A DNA stretch of 64,000 nucleotides, taken from Nocardioides conyzicola (GTDB taxonomy: Bacteria > Actinomycetota > Actinomycetes > Propionibacteriales > Nocardioidaceae). Location of the stretch: NCBI RefSeq assembly GCF_039543825.1, contig NZ_BAABKM010000001.1:310001-374000 (forward strand), in the 5' to 3' direction. The position numbers and the translations under genes are program-made. The notes beneath the pieces were generated by a model. The model had not been told where the DNA came from, searched no databases, and saw only the letters and a program-made list of their open reading frames with translations. This document shows positions 40,447 through 48,500 of the stretch, in pieces; the first letter of the stretch is position 1; every line of letters begins with the position of its first letter.

Positions 40447-41802
40447 ATGCGCGACGATCTCATCGACCTGGCCCGTTCCATCGACCCCACCGTCCTCGGC
40501 GAACGGGTGCGTACGGCGCGCCTGCGCGCCGGACTCACCCAGGCGCAGGTGGCGGGCTCCCAGATGTCGGTCGGCTACATCTCCCGCATCGAGAGCGGGC
40601 AGCGCCGGCCCGACCCCCAGCTCCTCACCGCCATCGCCGACGCGCTGGGCGCCAGCGTCGACGAGCTGCTCGTCGGGGTCGCTCCCGACCGGGTCGTCCA
40701 GCTGCGGGTGCAGCTCGACCACGCCCAGCTCGCGCTGGTCACCGGCTCGGTCCCCCAGGCCCTCGAGATCGTGGACCGGATCCTCGCCGAGCCCGCCACC
40801 GAGGACCTCCCGGACGTCGAGCGCGAGGCGTCGTACCTGCGCGCGAGCGCCCTCGAGGCGTCCGGCGACCTCCAGTCGGCGATCCTCCTGCTCGAGGACC
40901 TGACCGAGCAGCAGTCCGCCGACCTCGCCTGGATCAACGGGGCCACGGCCCTGAGCCGGTGCTACCGGGAGTCCGGCGAGCTCGGCCGGGCGATCGAGGT
41001 CGGTGAGCGCGCGGGAGCGTTCATCGACGAGTCGGGCCTCGCGGGCCTCGACGAGTCGGTCCGGCTGAGCCTGGCCGTGGCCAACGCCTACCTCGACCGG
41101 GGCGACATCAGCTACGCCGCACGCATGTGCCAGCGGGTCGTCGACCGCGCCGAGGAGCTGGCGTCCCCCGTCGCCAAGGCGTCGGCGTACTGGAACCTCT
41201 CGATCGCCGAGTCCCGGCGCGGCCGCTCGACGATGGCGGTCGACCTCGCGCGTCGCGCGCTCGGGATCCTCGGCGCGGCCGACGACAGTCGCAACGTCGC
41301 GCGGCTCCAGACCCAGGTGGCGATCCTGCAGCTCCGGCTCGACCCGCCCGAGGCCGCCGAGGCCCTCGAGCTCCTGCTGCGCGCCGAGCGAGCGATGGCC
41401 ATCACGGGCGGTGTGCCCGCGGACCTGGCGGACAACCATCTCGCCCAGGCCAGGGCGCAGTTCCTGCTCGGCGACGTGGACGCCGCCCGGCGGCTCGCGG
41501 CAACGACGGCGGACAGCTCGCGGACCGCGGCTCCGGTCGTGGCCGCCGACGCCCTGGTGCTGCTCGGCCAGATCGACGCGCACGCAGGCGACGTGCAGGC
41601 GGCTCGGGACCACTACCAGCAGGCGGTGCTCCTGCTCAGCGCCGTGGGGGCAGACCGCTCCGCCGCCCAGCTCTGGTTCGAGCTCGCCCACCTCCTGGAG
41701 GGCATCGGCGAGGCGTCGAGCGCGATCGACGCCTACCGCAGGGCAGGCGCCGCCAGCGGACTGGTCGCCTCCACGACCTCGTCCGCACCGGTCACCGCCT
41801 AA
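40447..41802 (+). CDS. XRE-family regulator with C-terminal TPR domain
   Basis: 451 residues. The helix-turn-helix lies at about 18-75 (VRTARLRAGLTQAQVAG, then SVGYISRIESGQRRP). The rest is all-helical with several TPR-like repeats (for example AVANAYLDRGDISYAARMCQ and AHAGDVQAARDHYQQAVLLL). This HTH+TPR layout matches RRNPP-type receptors that bind short peptides. The ATG at 40447 is favoured over 40417 because a -10-like box sits just before it (leaderless). It ends in TAA, 10 bp from the stop of a convergent 39-residue secreted peptide gene. Probably controls the divergent E1-oxidase-ALDH operon. Confidence 0.9.
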   Translation: MRDDLIDLARSIDPTVLGERVRTARLRAGLTQAQVAGSQMSVGYISRIESGQRRPDPQLLTAIADALGASVDELLVGVAPDRVVQLRVQLDHAQLALVTGSVPQALEIVDRILAEPATEDLPDVEREASYLRASALEASGDLQSAILLLEDLTEQQSADLAWINGATALSRCYRESGELGRAIEVGERAGAFIDESGLAGLDESVRLSLAVANAYLDRGDISYAARMCQRVVDRAEELASPVAKASAYWNLSIAESRRGRSTMAVDLARRALGILGAADDSRNVARLQTQVAILQLRLDPPEAAEALELLLRAERAMAITGGVPADLADNHLAQARAQFLLGDVDAARRLAATTADSSRTAAPVVAADALVLLGQIDAHAGDVQAARDHYQQAVLLLSAVGADRSAAQLWFELAHLLEGIGEASSAIDAYRRAGAASGLVASTTSSAPVTA

Positions 41803-41812
41803 TCACGCTCGG

Positions 41813-41932
41813 TCAGCAGCAGCCCCGGTCCGCCGACACCGCGACGGCCGAGCCTCCTTCGACAGCGCCCACTGCACCCAGCAGCGACAGCACGGCGACG
41901 ATCCCGACCAGCATCTTGCGCGTACGAGTCAT
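41813..41932 (-). CDS. Small secreted peptide (39 aa), candidate signal peptide precursor
   Basis: MTRTRK, then an 18-residue hydrophobic core (MLVGIVAVLSLLGAVGAV), then EGGSAVAVSADRGCC. This is a minimal Sec precursor with a tail of about 15 residues. GGGAG lies eight bases before the ATG at 41932; an ATG at 41938 is too close to it. An AVA site could release VSADRGCC. Convergent with the XRE-TPR receptor gene, 10 bp between stops. Could also be a small membrane protein or a lone secreted Cys-pair peptide. Coding status rests on the ribosome-binding site, signal-like composition and context. Confidence 0.6.
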   Translation of the reverse strand: MTRTRKMLVGIVAVLSLLGAVGAVEGGSAVAVSADRGCC

Positions 41933-41960
41933 GTCCATTTCTCCCACATCCGACGATCTT

Positions 41961-41986
41961 TGACAGGTGCCAGTCATATTCTGGCA
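41961..41986 (-). promoter_or_regulatory. Promoter/operator region of the small peptide gene
   Basis: TGACAGGTGCCAGTCA (41961-41976) matches the regulator-promoter motif at 12 of 16 positions, including both ends. It overlaps a 6-bp inverted repeat TGCCAG-N7-CTGGCA (41968-41986). On the minus strand a -35-like TTGCCA and a -10-like TATGAC lie in or next to this segment. A third CTGGCA-like half-site (TGTGGCAG) follows at about 41992-41999. Confidence 0.5.
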
Positions 41987-42095
41987 ACTGCTGTGGCAGA
42001 ATGGCTAACGACCGCGCATCGGAGCAGCCGCACATGTCGCAACCCCCCACCCCGCGACAGGCTTCTCGGGGGTGCACGGTCACCCGGAAATGCAA

Positions 42096-42135
42096 CGACC
42101 CCGCCGGCTGCCATCCCCCTTGGCCGGCGGGGTCG
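42096..42135 (-). terminator. Terminator hairpin downstream of LLM oxidoreductase gene
   Basis: The 13-bp perfect arms CGACCCCGCCGGC (42096-42108) and its reverse complement (42123-42135) surround a 14-base loop. It lies 18 bp past the stop of the luciferase-like gene on the minus strand. Confidence 0.75.
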
Positions 42136-42153
42136 AGCATGTTCAGGCGACGA

Positions 42154-43173
42154 TCAGCGCCAGCCGAGCTCCGGGGCGACGTAGCGCACGATGCTCTCGA
42201 GCACGTGCGCGTTGTAGTCCACGCCGAGCTGGTTGGGCACGGTGAGCAGCACGGTGTCGGCGGCGGCGATCGCCTCGTCCTCGGCGAGGTCCTTGACCAG
42301 CTGGTCGACCTCCCCGGCGTACGACTTGCCGAAGCGGGCCAGCCCGCCGTCGATGTGGCCGACCTGGTCCTGGCTGCGGGACTCGTGGCCGAAGTAGGCC
42401 CGGTCCAGGTCGTTGACGATCGGGAAGATGCTGCGGCTGACGGACACCCGCGGCTCGCGCTCGTGGCCGGCGGCCTTCCAGGCGTCGCGGAACATCTGGA
42501 TCTGCTCGGCCTGGAGCTGGTGGAAGGGGACCCCGGTGTCCTCGGTGAGCAGCGTCGAGCTCATCAGGTTCATGCCCTGCTGGGCCGTCCACTCGGCGGT
42601 CGCCCGCGACCCGGCACCCCACCAGATCCGGTCCCGCAGGCCCGGCGAGTGCGGCTCGATCCGCAGCAGCCCCGGCGGGTTGGGGAACATCGGCCGCGGG
42701 TTGGGCTGCGCGAAGCCCTTGCCCTCGATGACGTCGAGGAAGACCCGGGTGTGCTCCCGGGCCATGTCGGCGTGGTCGGAGCCCTCCGCCGGCACGTAGC
42801 CGAAGTAGCGGTAGCCGTCGATCACCTGCTCCGGTGACCCCCGGCTGATGCCGAGCTGGAGCCGGCCGCCCGAGATGAGGTCCGCCGACCCGGCGTCCTC
42901 CGCCATGTAGAGCGGGTTCTCGTAGCGCATGTCGATGATGCCGGTGCCGATCTCGATCCGGCTGGTGCGCGCACCCACCGCCGCGAGCAGCGGGTACGGC
43001 GAGGCGAGCTGGCGCGCGAAGTGGTGCACCCGGAAGTACGCGCCGTCGGCGCCCACCTCCTCCGCCGCGACCGCGAGGTCGATCGACTGGAGCAGCGCGT
43101 CGGAGGCGGAGCGGGTCGCCGACTGCGGCGACTCCGTCCAGTGCCCGAAGGACAGGAACCCGATCTTCTTCAT
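42154..43173 (-). CDS. LLM-class (luciferase-like) flavin-dependent oxidoreductase
   Basis: 339-residue TIM-barrel monooxygenase or F420/FMN oxidoreductase. It has GADGAYFRVHHFARQLASPYPLLAAVGARTS in pieces typical of the alkanal-monooxygenase-like subgroup, IEIGTGIIDMRYENPLYMAED, and ISGGRLQLGISRGSPE, the usual phosphate-binding loop region. FMN or F420 use cannot be decided. A perfect AT-rich palindrome lies just upstream of the ATG at 43173 and may be an operator. Substrate unknown. Confidence 0.9.
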   Translation of the reverse strand: MKKIGFLSFGHWTESPQSATRSASDALLQSIDLAVAAEEVGADGAYFRVHHFARQLASPYPLLAAVGARTSRIEIGTGIIDMRYENPLYMAEDAGSADLISGGRLQLGISRGSPEQVIDGYRYFGYVPAEGSDHADMAREHTRVFLDVIEGKGFAQPNPRPMFPNPPGLLRIEPHSPGLRDRIWWGAGSRATAEWTAQQGMNLMSSTLLTEDTGVPFHQLQAEQIQMFRDAWKAAGHEREPRVSVSRSIFPIVNDLDRAYFGHESRSQDQVGHIDGGLARFGKSYAGEVDQLVKDLAEDEAIAAADTVLLTVPNQLGVDYNAHVLESIVRYVAPELGWR

Positions 43174-43185
43174 GTCACCTCAACA

Positions 43186-43205
43186 AAGATTGAATTCTCA
43201 ATCTT
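43186..43205. promoter_or_regulatory. AT-rich palindrome before the LLM gene
   Basis: The 8-bp perfect arms AAGATTGA (43186-43193) and TCAATCTT (43198-43205) around ATTC sit 12 bp upstream of the LLM start and 3 bp past the end of the histidine phosphatase gene. Very AT-rich for this genome and of the TTGA/TCAA type favoured by MarR proteins. No regulator gene is adjacent. A terminator role for the upstream gene is the alternative. Confidence 0.6.
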
Positions 43206-43208
43206 CCC

Positions 43209-43769
43209 TCACGGAGCGTTCCACGTCTGCAGGACCGGGTGCTCCCGCTCGTAGCCGAGGGTCGACAGCGTCGCGGTGTCGAGCTTGAACCACTGGCCGG
43301 CCTCGACCGGGCGGCCGAGCCAGCGGGCGGCGAGGGCCCGCAGGGCGTGCCCGTGGCCGAAGACCAGCGTGCGCCCCTCGGTCGCGCGCACCCGGGCCAC
43401 CACCCGGTCGAGCCGCTCGCAGACCTGCTCGGCGGTCTCGCCTCCCGGTGTGGGATGGCTCCAGATCGTCCACCCCGGGTCCTGCTCGCGGATCGCGTCG
43501 GTGGTGATCCCCTCGTAGTCGCCGTACGCCCACTCGGCGAGGTCGTCGTCGGGCTCGGCGTCCGGGAAGCCGGCGAGCTCCGCCGTACGCCGGGCACGGA
43601 GGCGCGGGCTGGTCAGCACCTGCGCGAACTCGACGTCCGCCAGCCGCGACCGCAGGCCGCGCGCGACCTCCTCGCCCTCGGGCAGGAGCGGGAGGTCCGT
43701 GATGGACGTGTGCTTGCCGGCGGCGCTCCACTCGGTCTTGCCGTGCCGGACCGTCCAGAGCTCGTTCAT
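43209..43769 (-). CDS. Histidine phosphatase family protein (phosphoglycerate mutase-like)
   Basis: 186 residues. The catalytic RHGKTEW is at residues 8-14 and the second histidine in FGHGHALRALAARWL. The acid/base Glu is probably in AEWAYGDYEG. Broad-specificity phosphatase of the branch-1 type; the substrate could be a sugar phosphate or a nucleotide. The ATG at 43769 gives the expected short N-terminus. It is upstream of the LLM gene on the same strand but separated from it by the palindrome. Confidence 0.92.
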   Translation of the reverse strand: MNELWTVRHGKTEWSAAGKHTSITDLPLLPEGEEVARGLRSRLADVEFAQVLTSPRLRARRTAELAGFPDAEPDDDLAEWAYGDYEGITTDAIREQDPGWTIWSHPTPGGETAEQVCERLDRVVARVRATEGRTLVFGHGHALRALAARWLGRPVEAGQWFKLDTATLSTLGYEREHPVLQTWNAP

Positions 43770-43890
43770 GGGTCCATTCAAGCGTGCTCGCCCACAGGGG
43801 TGGACTTGACGAAAACCCACCCATCCGTGATCCGGGTCACTTATCGTCAGCGGCGCGGAACCGAGCAGCCGACACCCTTGGAGTCGTCAC

Positions 43891-45939
43891 ATGCACCAGC
43901 GCCCACTCGCGCGCGGCCTTGCGGTCAGCGCCGTCAGCGCCCTCGTCATCACCGGCCTCACCGTCGCCCCGGCGCACGCCGTCGGCCCCGACGTCGCGTT
44001 CATCAGCATCTTCAACCCGGCCCACCGGGTGTCGACGAGGCTCGACGCCGACATGGACCGGTCGATCTCGCTCGTCGCGGCCGCGGACGACGCGGACTCC
44101 CCCGACGTGTCGTTCGAGTACAACACCGACCCGGTGGCCGGCCCTGCCACGGCCGGGTGGACCGGGATCGGGGTGACAGCGTCGTACTCCAACGGGATCG
44201 CCAGTGCCACCTGGAGCCCCACCGATCTCAACGGCACGTCGATCGCGGTGCGCCTGGTCGCGACGACCCCCGACGGCACGTCGTACGCGATTCGCAACAA
44301 CGTCGCCGTCACCGGCGACGGCTCGTCGGTCAACAGCGTCAAGATCGCCAGCCCGAACGGCGGCTACTTCGTCCAGCCCTACGCCGACTCGTCGCACACC
44401 AGGACTCTCAAGGCGGTCAGCGGGACCACGTCGGCCACCAGCGGCTCGGTGGAGCTGTCGTGGTGGCGGGCCTCGGACAACAGCTTCCAGGGCCAGACCG
44501 ACGCCGCGGTCTCGCCGAGGGACCTCAAGGTCTCGATCCCGGGCACCTACGTGGCGGGCGGCGGCTTCAGCGGCGCCCTCGACATCACGGCGTACGGCGC
44601 GGACCCGGGCGACCTGCTCATGATCGGCGCCAGGCGGGACACCGACGACGTCGCGCCGCCCGTGGCGCTCTACACCCAGACCCTGACCTCGGCATCGGCC
44701 ATGGCCGCGACGCCGAAGTCGAGCGGCACGCAGGTGCAGATCGACGTGCTCGACCAGAACTCGAACCCCGTCGCGGGAGCCGAGGTCCGGCGCCAGTCGG
44801 ACGGTGGCCTCGTCGGCTACACCGACGGCGCCGGCGTCGCGACGGCCCTGCAGCCCAACGACTCCAACGAGACCTACTACGTCAACACGACCGACACCAA
44901 CGCCTACGAGGGCGGCACCGACCTGATCACGTCGATGGTCACGACCGGCACCTACACGCCGGTCGTGACGGCGACCGAGGCCGTGCTCGCGGACGGCGAC
45001 GTGTTCGACGACGACGAGTACGCCGCAGGTGACGTCGCGCTCCAGGTGCTCGACCAGGACGGGTCGCCGTACGCCGGAGCCGCGCAGGTCAGCTACACGC
45101 TGTACCCCACCGGCGCGACACCGCCGAGCCCGACGACCGCGACCACCGACGGAAACGGCCGGCTGGTGATCCCGTTCGACCCGGCGGACGCTGACGGCGA
45201 GTACACGCTGGAGTTCACCTCGCCGTCCGGCGCCCCGAGCCCCGAGGAGTACTCGCAGACGTTCGTCACCGGCGACGCCGTGCTGAGCCTCAGCCCGGGC
45301 CAGGGTGCCGCGGCCTCCGGCGGCCAGATCACCTACCACGGCAACCTCTCGATCGACGGCGAGGCGCTGCCCGGCCGCACGATCGGGCTCACCTACAAGC
45401 GCGGCGTCGAGCTCGTGCCCGGCACCGGCGCGGACGCCGGCATGGTCGGGGTCGGGGGTGCCCTGTCGGGGACCGTGACGACGAGCCCGAAGGGGACCTT
45501 CACCGTCACGGTGGACGACCCCGCCGAGGCCGGGAACCCGACCGAGACCGGCGGGAAGCTGTCTGCGGCGACGGCGACCAACGTCGCGTCCGGCGCCAGC
45601 ACGTTGACCGGCAACGCGGGCGCCAGCACGGCGTCGACGGCGGAGTTCGGCTCGGGCAAGGGCAGCGTCAAGATCACCCTGAAGGGCACCGGCAAGGCCG
45701 GTGCCGCCGACAACCTCACGGTGGTGACGCCGGCGTCGGTGCGGGGCGAGAAGGTGACGATCTTCCGCAAGGTGGGCAAGGGCAAGTGGACCAGCGTGGT
45801 CACCAAGACCCTCGGGGCGTCCGGCCTCAAGCTCAAGCTCAAGGACCCGAACGGGGCGAAGGTCGTCCAGTACAAGGCGACCGTCGTGGCGAGCGACCGG
45901 GTCAAGAGCACCACGTCGAAGGTCCTCAAGCTCAAGTGA
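43891..45939 (+). CDS. Large secreted multi-domain beta-rich protein
   Basis: 682 residues. The Sec signal peptide ends at APAHA about residue 30. The mature protein is Thr/Ser/Gly/Asp-rich with several Ig-like or carboxypeptidase-regulatory-like beta modules (for example VQIDVLDQNSNPVAGAEV and VALQVLDQDGSPYAGAAQ, which resemble each other). A Lys-rich C-terminal domain (KVTIFRKVGKGKWTSV) follows, similar to those of other exported actinobacterial proteins. No sortase motif or membrane anchor is seen. Function unknown; extracellular matrix or adhesion is a guess. GTGA overlap with the GNAT gene downstream. Confidence 0.85.
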   Translation: MHQRPLARGLAVSAVSALVITGLTVAPAHAVGPDVAFISIFNPAHRVSTRLDADMDRSISLVAAADDADSPDVSFEYNTDPVAGPATAGWTGIGVTASYSNGIASATWSPTDLNGTSIAVRLVATTPDGTSYAIRNNVAVTGDGSSVNSVKIASPNGGYFVQPYADSSHTRTLKAVSGTTSATSGSVELSWWRASDNSFQGQTDAAVSPRDLKVSIPGTYVAGGGFSGALDITAYGADPGDLLMIGARRDTDDVAPPVALYTQTLTSASAMAATPKSSGTQVQIDVLDQNSNPVAGAEVRRQSDGGLVGYTDGAGVATALQPNDSNETYYVNTTDTNAYEGGTDLITSMVTTGTYTPVVTATEAVLADGDVFDDDEYAAGDVALQVLDQDGSPYAGAAQVSYTLYPTGATPPSPTTATTDGNGRLVIPFDPADADGEYTLEFTSPSGAPSPEEYSQTFVTGDAVLSLSPGQGAAASGGQITYHGNLSIDGEALPGRTIGLTYKRGVELVPGTGADAGMVGVGGALSGTVTTSPKGTFTVTVDDPAEAGNPTETGGKLSAATATNVASGASTLTGNAGASTASTAEFGSGKGSVKITLKGTGKAGAADNLTVVTPASVRGEKVTIFRKVGKGKWTSVVTKTLGASGLKLKLKDPNGAKVVQYKATVVASDRVKSTTSKVLKLK

Positions 45940-46826
45940 CGACGGCGCGGGTCCGCCCGATGCCCGAGGCCGAGCTCGCGGCCTGGGGCGTGGCCCGGTC
46001 CGCCGACGGCGTACCTCTCCCTGAGCCGTACGGCGACGACGAGCACGAGGCCGTCACGGTGGAGGTGGACGGGGTCGACGTGGGCGGCGCGGTGCTCGCG
46101 TACGCCGAGGACGCCGGTGGCGTGCGATGCCTGGTGCGGGTGCTGCAGACGACGGTGCCCCGCGACGCCACGGAGGTGTGGACCGCGATCGCGACGGCGT
46201 TCGAGCAGCACGCGCGCGGGCGGGGGGCCACCACCCTGGCCACGGCCGTGGCGCCGGAGCTCACCTCCGCCTTCGGCCGGGCCGGCTTCCAGGCGACGAT
46301 GATCTCGGCCGGCGGCACGCTCGACCCCGACACCGCCCCGGAGCTGCAGGTCGACCGCACCGTCGCGGTGCGCGAGATGGCGGTCGAGGAACGGCCCCAC
46401 TTCGTCGACGACGCCCGCGAGGTGCTGGTCACCGGGATGGCGGGCGCCGGCATGGTCGACCCGGCCAGCAACCGGCTCGAGGAGCTCGAGGCGCGGCTGG
46501 CGCGCCTGACCGACGACCCCCTGCCCGAGGGCGAACTGCTCCTGACCGCGACGGTCGGCGGTGAGCCCGTCGGCAGCGCCTGGGCGACGCTGGTGCCGAA
46601 CGGCGACGCTCTCGACTACTACGGCCACACGATGTTCCTCTACCCCGAGCATCGCGGCCGGGGGCTCAGCAAGTCGTTCCTCGGGGCGCTCGTCCGGCAC
46701 GCCGAGGGCCTCGGGGTCGCCGACGTCCACGTGCGGGTCTACGGGCGGGACCAGTGGGCACGAGAGAGCTTCATCCGCGAGACCACGACCATCGACGACG
46801 TACACCTGCGCAAGGACCTGCGCTGA
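45936..46826 (+). CDS. GNAT family N-acetyltransferase (tandem domain)
   Basis: 296 residues with a degenerate N-terminal GNAT-like half and a C-terminal half that carries the acetyl-CoA motif (LYPEHRGRGLSKSFLGALVRHAEG). It starts at a GTG overlapping the secreted-protein stop as GTGA, so it is translationally coupled to it. A role in modifying or resisting a small molecule is possible; the acceptor is not identifiable. The coupling with an exported protein is unusual because this enzyme has no signal peptide. Confidence 0.88.
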   Translation: MTTARVRPMPEAELAAWGVARSADGVPLPEPYGDDEHEAVTVEVDGVDVGGAVLAYAEDAGGVRCLVRVLQTTVPRDATEVWTAIATAFEQHARGRGATTLATAVAPELTSAFGRAGFQATMISAGGTLDPDTAPELQVDRTVAVREMAVEERPHFVDDAREVLVTGMAGAGMVDPASNRLEELEARLARLTDDPLPEGELLLTATVGGEPVGSAWATLVPNGDALDYYGHTMFLYPEHRGRGLSKSFLGALVRHAEGLGVADVHVRVYGRDQWARESFIRETTTIDDVHLRKDLR

Positions 46827-46854
46827 AGTAGCCCGATAGTGGGAGGGTGTCCCC

Positions 46855-47262
46855 ATGAACGCACCCGCCACGATCGTCGTCGGCTACGTCCCGACTCCCG
46901 AAGGTCTCGCCGCTGTGGAGTACGCCGTCGGCGAGGCCCAGCGCGACAACGCCCGCCTGATCATCGTCAACTCGGGGGTGCGCGGCTACGACTCCGACCC
47001 GGCGTTCGCGACCGCGACCGACCTGGACGCCCTCGGCTCGCGACTCGACGGCCTCGGCATCGAGCACGAGATCCGCCAGTCCACGCAGGCCTTCTCCCCC
47101 GCCGAGGAGATCCTCCAGGCCGCGACCGACGTCGGTGCCGACCTGATCGTGATCGGGCTGCGCCGCCGCTCCCCCGTCGGCAAGCTCTTCCTCGGCAGCA
47201 GCTCGCAGCAGATCATCCTCGACGCCGCCTGCCCGGTCGTCGCGGTCAAGCGACCCGAGTAG
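46855..47262 (+). CDS. Universal stress protein (UspA family)
   Basis: 135 residues, a single Usp domain. It opens with IVVGYVPTPEG and ends with the ATP-binding signature IGLRRRSPVGKLFLGSSSQQI and CPVVAVKR. Likely an ATP-binding stress or dormancy protein. It follows the GNAT gene after 28 bp on the same strand and may be co-transcribed, but GGGAGG before its ATG allows independent translation. Confidence 0.93.
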   Translation: MNAPATIVVGYVPTPEGLAAVEYAVGEAQRDNARLIIVNSGVRGYDSDPAFATATDLDALGSRLDGLGIEHEIRQSTQAFSPAEEILQAATDVGADLIVIGLRRRSPVGKLFLGSSSQQIILDAACPVVAVKRPE

Positions 47263-47288
47263 GTCTGGCGGCGGCTCGTCGTACCGGG

Positions 47289-47432
47289 CTACCTGGGTGG
47301 CTGGTTGTCCGCCATCGAGGCCAGGCTCTGCGCGATGGACGCCAACGCCAGAGCCTGCACGGACTCCCACGTGCCGGGCTTCAGCTTCGCCGCGACTTCG
47401 CCTGCCTGGTCTGCGAGTTCCTGTGCCGTCAT
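47289..47432 (-). CDS. Small hypothetical protein (47 aa)
   Basis: A short open frame: MTAQELADQAGEVAAKLKPG then WESVQALALASIAQSLASMADNQ. It is predicted helical and amphipathic, with no signal or membrane segment. It follows the MerR operon on the same strand after 11 bp. The ribosome-binding site is weak (AGGG). Family not recognised; could be an anti-sigma-like or toxin-antitoxin-type small protein, but nothing shows this. Confidence 0.5.
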   Translation of the reverse strand: MTAQELADQAGEVAAKLKPGTWESVQALALASIAQSLASMADNQPPR

Positions 47433-47443
47433 GACAGGTGACC

Positions 47444-47740
47444 CTATCCGTGCCCGGCCCGCTCGGGCGGGAGCGCGCGATCGCGGGCCCTCGACCCTCG
47501 CAGTGCGAGCGAGCGGTCCCGCTGACGCTTCCGCACGATGAACGCCACACCGCTGACCACGGCGACGACGAGAGCGAACACCAGGCCGGCGAACGCCAAC
47601 GTCGCGACCGTTGCGGCGGTCCCGACACCGGCGATGCCGATCAGGGCGAGGACCGGAGGTGCGCAGCACGCGGCGCACGCGGCAGCGCCGCCGCCGATGA
47701 GGTAGCGCGTGCCAGAAGGGGTGCCCGTCGGCTCGCTCAT
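47444..47740 (-). CDS. Small Cys-rich membrane protein (MerT/MerF/MerC-like)
   Basis: 98 residues with two or three membrane helices. A paired-cysteine motif CAACCAPP at the start of helix 1 resembles metal-binding sites of mercury uptake proteins. A basic tail (RKRQRDRSLALRGSRARDR) follows. It overlaps the merR stop by ATGA, so the two are coupled. Metal transport is inferred from the cysteines and the MerR neighbour. No mercuric reductase gene is nearby. Confidence 0.7.
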   Translation of the reverse strand: MSEPTGTPSGTRYLIGGGAAACAACCAPPVLALIGIAGVGTAATVATLAFAGLVFALVVAVVSGVAFIVRKRQRDRSLALRGSRARDRALPPERAGHG

Positions 47741-48174
47741 CGCTCCCCGGCCCTCTCGACCGTGGTGACCTGGGCCAGGTCGACGAACGGGATGGGACAG
47801 CAGTCGCTGCCGGCGCACTGGTGCAGGTCGTCGCAGCCTGCCGCGATCGCTGCCGCCAGGTTGGCCTTGATCATGCCGAGGTCCTCGATGCGGGCCTCGA
47901 CCTCGACCAGCTTGTCAGCGGCGCGCGCCTGCAGGCTCGAGTCGCGGCCGCGACGGCGGCCGACCTCGATGAGGTCCGCGACCTCGTCCAGGGTGAACCC
48001 CAGTCGTTGAGCGGCCTTGATCACCCGAAGCGTCACGACCACCTGCTCGTCGTACACCCGATGACCGCCGGGGCTGCGGTCCGGCCGTGCCAGCAGCCCG
48101 CGACGCTCGTAGTAGCGAAGCGTCTCGCGGTTCACACCCGCTGCATCGGCGACCTGGCTCGCTCGCATGCTCAT
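47737..48174 (-). CDS. MerR-family metal-responsive regulator
   Basis: 145 residues. An N-terminal winged helix (SQVADAAGVNRETLRYYERRGLL) is followed by a dimerisation coiled coil. The C-terminus has AAGCDDLHQCAGSDCCPIPF with four cysteines, a metal-binding arrangement of the mercury/heavy-metal MerR group. The ATG at 48174 overlaps the preceding gene by ATGA. The 20-bp-spacer promoter at 48501-48532 is the likely target, giving self-regulation of the whole three-gene operon. The metal (mercury, or another thiophilic ion) is not proven. Confidence 0.9.
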   Translation of the reverse strand: MSMRASQVADAAGVNRETLRYYERRGLLARPDRSPGGHRVYDEQVVVTLRVIKAAQRLGFTLDEVADLIEVGRRRGRDSSLQARAADKLVEVEARIEDLGMIKANLAAAIAAGCDDLHQCAGSDCCPIPFVDLAQVTTVERAGER

Positions 48175-48494
48175 GCCGACAGCCCCTCGGCGCGGGCAGC
48201 GAGCGCGTCGAGGACGTCCCGCCGCTCCGGTGGGACCGAGATCGACATCGTGACGTCGTCGTCCTGGCCCTCGAGCAGGAACGTGAAGAACGAGCAGCAC
48301 GCCGTCTCTTGCTCGGCAAGGTCACGCACCGACTCCAGCAGGCCCTTCTGGCCGGTGAGGTGGATGCGCACCACCAGGTCTCCGCGGGACACGCTGCGCG
48401 CGGACGACGCGAACAGCGCGTCGAACTCGGCCAGCCTCAACGGGCGCTCGCTGGTCGGCAACGTGCACGCCGCGATCGTCATCAGCTCTTCCAT
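48171..48494 (-). CDS. Small protein with CCSFFTF motif, first gene of the merR operon
   Basis: 107 residues. It starts MEELMTIAACTLPTSERPLR and has a central EQETACCSFFTFLLEG segment with adjacent cysteines; another Cys lies near residue 10. I recall similar proteins next to merR/mer genes in actinomycetes, but do not know their activity. It may be a metal-binding chaperone. The start ATG at 48494 lies only 6 bases from the -10 box, so it is probably leaderless. Coupled by ATGA to merR. Confidence 0.75.
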   Translation of the reverse strand: MEELMTIAACTLPTSERPLRLAEFDALFASSARSVSRGDLVVRIHLTGQKGLLESVRDLAEQETACCSFFTFLLEGQDDDVTMSISVPPERRDVLDALAARAEGLSA

Positions 48495-48500
48495 GCCACG

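Noticed and set aside
42001..42837. Plus-strand frame starting near the peptide promoter region.
   Set aside because: It runs through the LLM gene in antisense and through the terminator hairpin; no supporting motif or ribosome-binding site.
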